Assembly: GCA_017309115.1 (NCBI GenBank)
Contig: JAFLEF010000005.1
Coordinates: forward strand, 1-64,000
DNA: 64,000 nt
Direction of reading: 5' to 3'
Origin: Verrucomicrobiota bacterium
Lineage (GTDB): Bacteria > Verrucomicrobiota > Verrucomicrobiia > Limisphaerales > UBA9464
Part shown: positions 35,318 through 43,012 of the stretch, piece by piece
How the letters are laid out: every line of letters begins with the position of its first letter
Position numbering within the stretch: position 1 is the stretch's first letter
The notes under the pieces: generated by a model
What the model saw: only the letters and a program-made list of their open reading frames with translations
What the model was told of the DNA's origin: nothing
The model's database searches: none
Position numbers and translations under genes: made by a program

Positions 35318-38110
35318 TCATTCAATCGAAACCCGGAAGAAGCCATCGGATTCCGAGGAACTGGCGGTCCATTGGAGCAATTCGCCGGTACCGTTCAAGC
35401 GGGTCAAAACAGACCATTGGGCCGGGCTGAGAGTGGGCGATCGTTCCACGACATAGGTGCGACCCAGCCGGCTATTGATCCCCAACTGCGCACGCCCGTC
35501 CGCCAAGTACCACGGTGTGATCCGCCGCTCGTCATTCGAGTTCAGCCGAATCACGGAATGCCGACGGAGCCCATCCGGTTGCCACAAATCACCCGCCAGA
35601 AGAACCTGACCGGCTGAATCGTTGCTGAAAGACAGCGTATTGACCTGAAGCCAGATCCGCCCGGGCGCAAACAGGAACTCCGGATCCGCAGCGCCATCCG
35701 GCAACAGGCGCACCATTTGTACCGCCAAATCAGTCAGTGTCGCCCCCTCGGAGAAGACCGCCAGGATTCGGCCCGCGGCATCCAGTCCGATACGGTAAAC
35801 ACCGTTGGTGGCCGGGCCGACTACCTGGAACGTCGGGTCCAAAGCGCCATCGGCGAGCAAGCGAACGAGCCCGGCCGGAATCGGACCGCCGGAGGGCGAT
35901 GGCTGGTTACCCACCAGCACCCGTCCATTCGTCAGAGCAATCATCCCACTGACGCTGGGAAAAAGTCCTGGCTGAGGCACGAACACGGTGTCCAACGAGC
36001 CGTCGGAATTAAGACGGGCGAGGTTTCGGCGCGGCTGACCTCCGACCGTGTTGAAAACGCCGCCAACATACATGCCGCCGTCCGGCAGTAGACCCAGGTG
36101 CCAGAGCACAGCGAGGCCAGTGGACTCAAAGGCGGGTGCCTTGAACGCAGCATCCGTTGCGCCGTCGGGCAGCAAGCGCAGTGCGGTGGGGCTACCGAAC
36201 TGGGGCCGATGGAGGATGATAATTCTTCCGGCAGAATCCACGTCCATCGCCCAGACATTGCGGCCTACCACGACAATGCCGTTGGAGCCGAATGTGGGGT
36301 CCAGCCCGCCGTTGGACAGCAAACGAAAAACTGCCCCGTTGTCGGCATCCAGAGGACCCGATCCCCCGAAGAGGGACCGGCTGGTTTGGGCCACAGCCAA
36401 TACCTTGCCATCCGGCAGAGAGCGGACGGCAATCACCTGAAGCACTTGGGTGCTTGAGGCCAGTTTCGGATTGAACTGAAATGTTTGGTCCACGGTGCCG
36501 TCCGGGTTGAGGCGCACCAGATAAGACTGGCCAGGGTAACCGTAATCCGCGAACGCGCCTCCCAGCAGTACCTGTCCATCCCGCGTCGTGGCGACCGCTA
36601 CCGGAGGCCGCTGATTCGCTGGAAGACCGTCCAACCGTGGGGCCCTGACGACCGCCGGCAACTCCGGCGGCGACCCAAAGCTCACATCCAGTGATCCGGG
36701 GTGAGACGGACCACCAACCACCTTGACCGCAATATCCCTGGAAATCGTCCCCCCTGCCGAGGTCACCGTAAACCGATAGGGTCCCGAGTCGCGCAGTTGG
36801 ACGTTGCGAAGGTGGAGCTCCGACAGGACTCCCTGAACGACCCCGCCCCGTGTCCAGGAGAAGGTGCTGTCCGCAGGAACGTTCAACCGGGGTTCGATAT
36901 CGAGGACATGTCCTTCGATGACTTCAATGCGATCCGGCAGGCTGGCGATGACGGGTTGGGTTGGCGCCGGCACCTTGGCCAGGACCGCCAGAGGCGTTCC
37001 CGACGCCGAGTCTCCGACGCCGACAAAACGTCCGGCGACAAAAGTCCGGCCATCATTTAATTCGCCGAGACTACGAACCAACAGATCCACAAAAACCATG
37101 CCTCCCGGAAGCTCCGTTCCCAGATCGGCCCGGAAGCTGGCGTCGACCCGCCCATCGCCAAGTATCAGCGCCAGACCGGAACGATGCAGCCCGCCGATGC
37201 CAGCGAAGTTGCCGCCCACCAGGCAACTCCCATCGGCACGCACCTCGAGGTTGTCGGCTATGCCTCGGATTGGAACAGGGGGAAAGCCCCCATCCACTGA
37301 GCCATCGGAGTTCAGTCGCAACAGCCAGCGAACGGAACGGTCGGCTGGATTCAACGACCGGCCCGCTGCGAGGAGCTTTCCGTTCGGCAGCATGGTCACC
37401 GCATCGGCGCTTTCGAAGGATGTTGCGAATGTCTCGTCCCGTTGGCCCGAGCGATCCAGGCGGTAGAGGGCACCACCGCCCAGCACGACATAGCCGTCGC
37501 CCTGGGCGAGCACGGCACCCACGGAACCCAGTCGGGGGAAGCTTCCACCCTGCGCGAAACTCGAATCGAACTGTCCATCCGGCAGGATACGATGGAGGTA
37601 GTCATCGACCACCGTCGCGGTGTCGTTGGTGATTACGGCGCCCACCATCAGAGAGCCGTCGGACATCGGAGCCAAGCAGTTGATCCCGGGAGTTGAGAAA
37701 GTCACCGCAAATGCCGGATCCACCTCGCCGAGGGCGCTGAGGCGAATCACCCGCGAGGTATTGGTCGGGGCCTCGGTCGGCCGGTAAGCCGTAAGGATTC
37801 GGCCGTCCGCCAACACCTTGAGCTGCCGAGGCGGAAAGCCAGGAAGCGGTCGGCGCGCGAAGCGGCCATCCCGGGATCCGTCCGGATTCAAGGCCACCAA
37901 TTCGGGACCGGTTGGAAATTCGAGCACTGCCAGCAACCGGCCGTCGGGATGAGCCGCCGCGGCCAGTACCTGAGCGGCCGGCGGCAGGCTTGGATCGAGG
38001 CGAAAGGCCGGATCGAGATCCCCCGGAAAAGGATCATCGGCGACCGCAAGTCGAACACAGAGGAGGCCGAATGCCAGCAGGCATCGGACAGGAATCGATC
38101 GAGTATTCAT
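35318..38110 (-). CDS. Secreted delta-60 repeat protein with Ig-like insert
   Basis: A 930-aa exoprotein built from delta-60 repeats, a beta-propeller-like unit of about 55-60 residues. Examples are GDLDPAFRLDP, LNPDGTVDQTFQF, LLSNGGLDPTFGS, LNSDGSLDTVFVP and LLADGALDPTFQV. Between two repeat blocks, about residues 395-490, lies an Ig-like segment (IEVIEGHVLDIEPRLNVP ... YRFTVTSAGG). The signal peptide is VRCLLAFGLLCVRLAVA. The C-terminal strand block (YVVERSPTLSPAQWSVLTR ... FFRVSIE) is the same type of tail seen on the LamG protein. The ATG at 38110 begins the signal peptide; the frame is open 66 codons further. Function is unknown, perhaps surface binding. Confidence 0.85.
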   Translation of the reverse strand: MNTRSIPVRCLLAFGLLCVRLAVADDPFPGDLDPAFRLDPSLPPAAQVLAAAAHPDGRLLAVLEFPTGPELVALNPDGSRDGRFARRPLPGFPPRQLKVLADGRILTAYRPTEAPTNTSRVIRLSALGEVDPAFAVTFSTPGINCLAPMSDGSLMVGAVITNDTATVVDDYLHRILPDGQFDSSFAQGGSFPRLGSVGAVLAQGDGYVVLGGGALYRLDRSGQRDETFATSFESADAVTMLPNGKLLAAGRSLNPADRSVRWLLRLNSDGSVDGGFPPVPIRGIADNLEVRADGSCLVGGNFAGIGGLHRSGLALILGDGRVDASFRADLGTELPGGMVFVDLLVRSLGELNDGRTFVAGRFVGVGDSASGTPLAVLAKVPAPTQPVIASLPDRIEVIEGHVLDIEPRLNVPADSTFSWTRGGVVQGVLSELHLRNVQLRDSGPYRFTVTSAGGTISRDIAVKVVGGPSHPGSLDVSFGSPPELPAVVRAPRLDGLPANQRPPVAVATTRDGQVLLGGAFADYGYPGQSYLVRLNPDGTVDQTFQFNPKLASSTQVLQVIAVRSLPDGKVLAVAQTSRSLFGGSGPLDADNGAVFRLLSNGGLDPTFGSNGIVVVGRNVWAMDVDSAGRIIILHRPQFGSPTALRLLPDGATDAAFKAPAFESTGLAVLWHLGLLPDGGMYVGGVFNTVGGQPRRNLARLNSDGSLDTVFVPQPGLFPSVSGMIALTNGRVLVGNQPSPSGGPIPAGLVRLLADGALDPTFQVVGPATNGVYRIGLDAAGRILAVFSEGATLTDLAVQMVRLLPDGAADPEFLFAPGRIWLQVNTLSFSNDSAGQVLLAGDLWQPDGLRRHSVIRLNSNDERRITPWYLADGRAQLGINSRLGRTYVVERSPTLSPAQWSVLTRLNGTGELLQWTASSSESDGFFRVSIE

Positions 38111-38173
38111 GGCGAAAGGTGTCAACAGACCGAACAACCTGGGACCGAAGACCGGCTGGGAAGTCAGGTGACA

Positions 38174-38189
38174 GGCAACAGATAAACCA
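38174..38189 (-). promoter_or_regulatory. Possible sigma-54 promoter of the delta-60 gene
   Basis: On the minus strand TGGTTTATCTGTTGCC has TGG and TTGC at the correct spacing; the middle of the -24 element and the last base do not match. The GC lies about 65 bases before the ATG, as at the other candidates. This is the weakest of the four and could be chance. Confidence 0.3.
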
Positions 38190-38404
38190 TTTGTTTTACA
38201 CATGTCAACAGTACCGTTTGCATCCGTAATTCTAAAAGCGTACGGCACGCGTCCGTGTCGGTTAATCCCAGCTCTGGCCGGGAGCGGTGTGTACCTCTGG
38301 TGGCGCAAGCGCCGAATCGAGGGAACCCGTTAGCTCGGTCGGCCTCTCCCCGGTGAACACGGGGAATGTTCGCTCTGTTCCTCTGACCTTCCTACACTCC
38401 CGCT

Positions 38405-39184
38405 GTGTTTCGTCCGTGCATTGATCTTCGTCAGGGTCAGGTCGTCCAGATCGTCGGGGGCACGCTGTCCGACTCCGGAGCGGGCGTGCGCACCAACTTC
38501 GTTTCCGAGCGGCCGCCGCGCTGGTTTGCCGAGCAGTATCGGCAGGATCAGCTGACCGGTGGGCACGTGATTGCCCTGGGGCCGGGCAACGAAGCCGCCG
38601 CGCGCGAAGCCCTGGCGGCCTGGCCGGGCGGACTTCAATACGGCGGAGGCGTCACCGGGGAGAACGCCGCATCCTGGCTCGAAGCGGGGGCGTCCCACGT
38701 CATCGTGACGTCCTGGGTGTTTCGCGAAGGCCGACTGGACCGGGAACGTCTGCAGCAGCTGGTTTCGTCGATCGGCCGCGAGCGCCTGGTACTCGACCTC
38801 AGTTGTCGCCAGCGCGGCGACGACTACTTCGTGGTCACCGACCGCTGGCAGAAGTTCACGGATCTCCGGGTGGAACCCGCCACGCTGGCTGATCTCGCCG
38901 GCTCCTGTGCCGAATTCCTAATCCATGCGGTCGATGTCGAAGGGCTGTGCCGGGGCATCGACGAAGGTCTGGTGCAGCGTTTGGCCGAGAGTTCCCCGCT
39001 ACCGACCACCTACGCCGGCGGCGCCAAATCCCTGGCGGATCTCGAGCGCGTGGAAGAGCTCGGCCAAGGTCGGATTCATCTGACCATTGGCAGCGCCTTG
39101 GATCTGTTCGGCGGCCAGGGCGTCCGCTACGCCGATTGCGTGGCGTTCAATCGACGAGTCGCCCACCGGGAGCGCACCGCATGA
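38405..39184 (+). CDS. hisA: HisA, eukaryotic (HIS6) type isomerase
   Basis: Phosphoribosylformimino-5-aminoimidazole carboxamide ribotide isomerase of histidine synthesis, a cytosolic TIM barrel. The N-terminus FRPCIDLRQGQVVQIVGGTL is close to fungal/plant HIS6 rather than to bacterial HisA. Other markers are QYGGGVTGENAASWLEAGASHVIV, LVLDLSCR (second catalytic Asp) and the C-terminal IGSALDLFGG. At 259 aa it matches the eukaryotic-type family, which also occurs in some bacteria. A GTG at 38405 is used. The stop TGA overlaps the ATG of the next gene (ATGA). No other his gene is nearby. Confidence 0.87.
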   Translation: MFRPCIDLRQGQVVQIVGGTLSDSGAGVRTNFVSERPPRWFAEQYRQDQLTGGHVIALGPGNEAAAREALAAWPGGLQYGGGVTGENAASWLEAGASHVIVTSWVFREGRLDRERLQQLVSSIGRERLVLDLSCRQRGDDYFVVTDRWQKFTDLRVEPATLADLAGSCAEFLIHAVDVEGLCRGIDEGLVQRLAESSPLPTTYAGGAKSLADLERVEELGQGRIHLTIGSALDLFGGQGVRYADCVAFNRRVAHRERTA

Positions 39185-41541
39185 ACTCCGCGATCTGGGC
39201 GCGGATCCTGTGGCTGGGGTTTCTCTGCGGAACCCTCGCCGCCGCCGAGCCCGGTCGCCTGCGGGTGTTGATTGAGACCGACGCCGGAGGGGATCCCGAC
39301 GACGAGCAATCCCTGGTGCGGTTTCTCCTCTACGCCAACGAATGGGACGTCGAAGGCCTCATTGCCAACCGACCCCAGGCCCGCTCCGGCGAGAACCGCA
39401 ACCCCGAACGGACCGGCCTCGGCATCGTGTTGCGCCAAATCGCGGCCTACGGCCAATGCTGGACCAACCTAACTCAGCATGACCCCCGGTATCCTTCGGC
39501 CGAACAGTTGCGTCAGCGAACCGTCGCGGGTCACAACGAAACCCAGGCCGCCGTGGAGTTGATTCTGAAGGCCGTGGATTCTCCGGATCCCCGGCCGCTC
39601 TGGTACGCCGACTGGGGAACCGATGCCGGCGCCGCCACCAACAATCTGCGGCGCGCCTTGGATCGGGTGTGGACGGAACGCGGCCCAGACGGCTACGCCC
39701 GCTTCAAGAGCCGTTTGCGGTTGGCCTCCGCCGATCAGTTCGGTCGGCACACCCACGAATTGTCCCCGCCCTTTCCGATCTGGATCGACACCTTTCGGCC
39801 CGAACTGGACCGGCGCCGCTGGTATCATCGGTTCTCCGCCCTGACCGCCACCGCCGGTGGCTTCGACCTGCGCCGCGACGTTCTAAACGATCATGGCCCG
39901 CTCGGCGCGTTGTATCCGACGAACACCACCCACTGGCTGAAGGAGGGCGATTCCATGACCTTCATCTATTGGCTGCCCAATGGACTGAATGAACCCGGAG
40001 AACCCACCTGGGGCGGCTGGGCCGGACGCTACGGGCCCAACGAAACCCTGCCCGGACGCCCTTACTACTGGGCGAATCAAAAGGATACCTGGAGGGGAAC
40101 CACCCTACGCGATCACACGTTGGGACGTTGGGCCGAAGCCTTGCAGAACGATTTCCGGGTCCGCCTCGACTGGTGTGTTCAAGCGCGCACCAACGCCAAT
40201 CACCCGCCCCTCGTCCGACTCAATCGCGAACGGGTCCTGCGGGTTCGCCCCGGGGAATCGGTCCAAGTCTCCGCCGCCGCTTCCACGGATCCCGACGGTC
40301 AGGCGCTCCAGTTCTCATGGATCCCGTATCCGGAAGCCGGGACCTATCGCGGCGCATGGGAGGGAATCCGCACGGACGGATCCGAACTGAGTTTTCAAGC
40401 CCCGGCGGTGGACTCCGAGGAGACCCTCCACTTCGTGGTTGCCGTGACCGATTCCGGTTCGCCCGCGCTGACCCGCTACGCCCGCGTGGTGGTGGTTGTG
40501 GAACCCACCGCCCGACCCGTTGACCTGTCGGCCCACCTGCGGCCACCAGCAGAGTTTCTCTCCGCTGTCGCTTCGAACCCTTTCTTGCATCCGACCAACG
40601 GCGCGCCGATTCAATCGGTGGCGGATTGGACGCGGCGCCGTCAGGACATCAAATCCACTTGGGAACGTTTGCTGGGACCGTGGCCGGCGTTGCTGGAACA
40701 TCCGCGCTGGGACGTACTCCACTCCGCTCCGCGGGAAACCTTCGTCCAACAACGCGTGCGGCTGGAGATTGCCCGGGATCAGTTCGTGGAAGGTTGGTAT
40801 CTGATTCCAGCGCGCACAGGTCCGCTTCCGGCCGTCCTAATTCCCTACTACGAACCGGAGACCAGTGTCGGACTGGGGACGCAACGCCACCGGGACTTCG
40901 CGCTCCAGCTGGCTCGGCGGGGTTTCGCCACCCTCGCGATCGGCACACCGGGAGGAGACGCCCGCCAGCCGAACCTCGGGGACGCCCAGTGCCAACCGCT
41001 GTCGTTCCTAGCCTATGTCGCGGCCAACGCGCACACCGCCCTCACTCAACGTCCAGAAATCGACCACGACCGCATCGGCGTGCTCGGACACAGCTACGGC
41101 GGCAAGTGGGCTCTGTTTGCCGCGGCGTTGTACGAGCCCTTTGCTGTCTGCGCAGTCAGCGATCCCGGCGTTTCCTGGGATGAGTCCCGGCCCAACGTGA
41201 ACTACTGGGAATCCTGGTACCTCGGAGCCGAGCCCGGGAAGCGCCGAACCCCTGGACTGGTCACGCCCGACAATCCCCGCACAGGCGCCTATCGGGAACT
41301 CATCGCCGGTGGGCATTCGTTGACCGAACTTCAGTCTCTGCTCGCGCCTCGACCCTTTTTTGTTTCCGGCGGTGCTGAAGATCAGCCCGAACGCTGGCGC
41401 GACTTGAGTCAGCTGCTCCCGGTGTACGAACTGCTGGGTCTTCCCGGACGCGTCGGTCTCACCGCCCGCCCCGGCCATGATCCCACGCCTGAATCCAACG
41501 CCGAGCTCATGGCATTCTTCGAGCGATTCCTGGCTCCCTAA
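39181..41541 (+). CDS. Secreted DUF1593 glycosidase-like domain fused to alpha/beta-hydrolase
   Basis: A 786-aa exported fusion. After the signal peptide (WLGFLCGTLAAA) a nucleoside-hydrolase-like DUF1593 domain starts RLRVLIETDAGGDPDDEQSL, where the Asp cluster normally binds calcium. An Ig-like DUF1593 C-terminal domain follows (about residues 335-440, PGESVQVSAAASTDPDGQAL). From about 445 an alpha/beta-hydrolase of the acetyl-xylan-esterase/dienelactone type has nucleophile GHSYGGKW and a late RPGHDP histidine. Both parts look intact, suggesting one chain that deacylates and cleaves a glycan. The ATG overlaps the hisA stop by four bases. Confidence 0.85.
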   Translation: MNSAIWARILWLGFLCGTLAAAEPGRLRVLIETDAGGDPDDEQSLVRFLLYANEWDVEGLIANRPQARSGENRNPERTGLGIVLRQIAAYGQCWTNLTQHDPRYPSAEQLRQRTVAGHNETQAAVELILKAVDSPDPRPLWYADWGTDAGAATNNLRRALDRVWTERGPDGYARFKSRLRLASADQFGRHTHELSPPFPIWIDTFRPELDRRRWYHRFSALTATAGGFDLRRDVLNDHGPLGALYPTNTTHWLKEGDSMTFIYWLPNGLNEPGEPTWGGWAGRYGPNETLPGRPYYWANQKDTWRGTTLRDHTLGRWAEALQNDFRVRLDWCVQARTNANHPPLVRLNRERVLRVRPGESVQVSAAASTDPDGQALQFSWIPYPEAGTYRGAWEGIRTDGSELSFQAPAVDSEETLHFVVAVTDSGSPALTRYARVVVVVEPTARPVDLSAHLRPPAEFLSAVASNPFLHPTNGAPIQSVADWTRRRQDIKSTWERLLGPWPALLEHPRWDVLHSAPRETFVQQRVRLEIARDQFVEGWYLIPARTGPLPAVLIPYYEPETSVGLGTQRHRDFALQLARRGFATLAIGTPGGDARQPNLGDAQCQPLSFLAYVAANAHTALTQRPEIDHDRIGVLGHSYGGKWALFAAALYEPFAVCAVSDPGVSWDESRPNVNYWESWYLGAEPGKRRTPGLVTPDNPRTGAYRELIAGGHSLTELQSLLAPRPFFVSGGAEDQPERWRDLSQLLPVYELLGLPGRVGLTARPGHDPTPESNAELMAFFERFLAP

Positions 41542-41663
41542 TTGGCGCGAAGCACTTGGAGAAAGTAGGCCGGGGAAAAAACCGGGATTCCCCGGACTTC
41601 TCCGGCCGCCTGGACGTGCTCCTTGTCACCGCTGGGAGGGACGTCTGGCACGGCGAACCTCAC
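41538..41663 (-). pseudogene. Collapsed PIN-domain toxin partner
   Basis: In another frame, overlapping the end of the antitoxin gene, a 41-codon frame starts at GTG 41663 with VRFAV and continues PSGDKEHVQAAGEVRGIPV, then FSPAYFLQVL. The start looks like a PIN toxin N-terminus (VRFALDTN...) and the rest like the C-terminal end of such toxins (GDKDLL...GIPILTPxxFL). The ~100 middle residues, with the catalytic acids, are gone. I read it as an in-frame internal deletion. Its stop overlaps that of the convergent esterase gene. Confidence 0.5.
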
Positions 41664-41898
41664 GGATGGCCGACAACACCGCGGTGTTGTCGGTTTCGTT
41701 TATCTCCGGCAGTTGTCTTCCGCCCGCTAGCGACGCCCGGATTCGGTCGAGAGTGAGCGGCCGCCTCTTTCGAATCACGATCAAGCCGTCCGAGTATCCG
41801 ATATCGACCCGATCACCTTGCTTGAGCCGAGCTTGTTCCCGAAGCGCCTCGGGTATGACGAGCCGCCCTTTACTCGATAGGGTTGCCTGCATGCGCAA
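41626..41898 (-). CDS. AbrB/MazE-family antitoxin-like protein
   Basis: A 90-aa protein with an N-terminal swapped-hairpin AbrB domain: MQATLSSKGRLVIPEALREQ, then GDRVDIGYSDGLIVIRK. The C-terminal tail (ASLAGGRQLPEINETDN...) would bind the toxin. Antitoxins of this type repress their own operon. The expected PIN toxin downstream survives only as a 41-codon scrap, so the antitoxin is probably an orphan that may persist as a DNA-binding protein. An ATG two codons further in is possible. Confidence 0.8.
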   Translation of the reverse strand: MRMQATLSSKGRLVIPEALREQARLKQGDRVDIGYSDGLIVIRKRRPLTLDRIRASLAGGRQLPEINETDNTAVLSAIREVRRARRPSQR

Positions 41899-42064
41899 GT
41901 AAGTTCTGCCTTACCAAGGCAAGACTCCAGACCCATTCCACCAATTCCATTTGCCACACGGACCGAAGGGGAACTCTCGACCCCTCGATCGGCGGCCTCT
42001 CGAAAAAAGGGAACTCACCTCCGGTTTTGCTTTCGCCCGGCATGTTTGCGAACCTCCGGGCCTT

Positions 42065-42922
42065 GTGACTTTGCAGGACGAAATCGCCCGTCGGCGAACC
42101 TTTGCCATCATCTCGCATCCCGATGCCGGCAAAACCACGCTGACCGAGAAGCTGCTGTTGTACGGCGGCGCCGTGCAACTGGCCGGTTCCGTGACCGCCC
42201 GCAAAAATCAGCGGGCCACCACCTCGGACTGGATGGAGCTCGAAAAAAAGCGCGGCATCTCGATCAGCTCAACGGTGCTGCAGTTCGACTACGACGGCTA
42301 CCGCATCAACCTGCTCGACACCCCGGGTCACAAGGACTTCTCCGAAGACACTTACCGGGTGCTCACCGCCGTCGATGCCGTGATCATGGTGATCGACGCC
42401 GGCAAGGGCGTGGAAACCCAGACGCGAAAGCTGTTCGAAGTCTGCGCCCGCCGGGGAGTTCCGATCTTCACCTTCATGAACAAGCTGGATCGCCCGGCCC
42501 GGGATCCGATCGCGCTCATGGACGAACTCGAGGCAGTCCTGGGCATCAAGTCCGTCGCCATGAACTGGCCGCTGGGCAATGGCGCCGATTTCCGAGGCGT
42601 CTATGACCGGGCCCAAAAATGCGTCCACCTCTTCGAACGCGTGGTGGGCGGCAAGTATCGGGCAGCCGTCAACGTGACCGGTCTGGACGATCCCCTGGTT
42701 CAGGAGAAACTGGACGAGCAGACCTACCGGACCGTCCGGGAACAGATCGAAATGATCGAGCTGGCCGGAGCGGACTTCGATCACGCCCAGGTTCTGGCGG
42801 GCAAGCTGACCCCAATCTTCTTCGGTTCCGGTGTGAACAACTTCGGTGTTCAGCTGCTCCTCGACAGCTTTCTCAAGTACTCCAGTCCGCCCCTCGGCCG
42901 CATGGCCGCGGTTCCCGCCTGA
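42065..42922 (+). CDS. prfC: Release factor 3 GTPase domain only (truncated prfC)
   Basis: RF3 is a translational GTPase that removes RF1/RF2 from the ribosome after termination. The GTG start at 42065 ([15 protein letters not shown]) matches the normal RF3 N-terminus. All G motifs are present: [23 protein letters not shown] and NKLD, and the RF3-specific insert [13 protein letters not shown]. The protein ends at residue 285 with [12 protein letters not shown], just where domain II should begin; family members have about 525-540 residues. No continuation is found in any frame before the next gene at 43013. It is either a 3'-deleted pseudogene or a GTPase-only variant. Confidence 0.85.
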   Translation: MTLQDEIARRRTFAIISHPDAGKTTLTEKLLLYGGAVQLAGSVTARKNQRATTSDWMELEKKRGISISSTVLQFDYDGYRINLLDTPGHKDFSEDTYRVLTAVDAVIMVIDAGKGVETQTRKLFEVCARRGVPIFTFMNKLDRPARDPIALMDELEAVLGIKSVAMNWPLGNGADFRGVYDRAQKCVHLFERVVGGKYRAAVNVTGLDDPLVQEKLDEQTYRTVREQIEMIELAGADFDHAQVLAGKLTPIFFGSGVNNFGVQLLLDSFLKYSSPPLGRMAAVPA

Positions 42923-43012
42923 GATTGGGACCGGTGGAGTTCGGCCCAGATCCCTAATTCGGCCGAACATCTCGCCGGTTGTTTCCGTCGCACTCGCCCG
43001 TAAGGTTCACCC

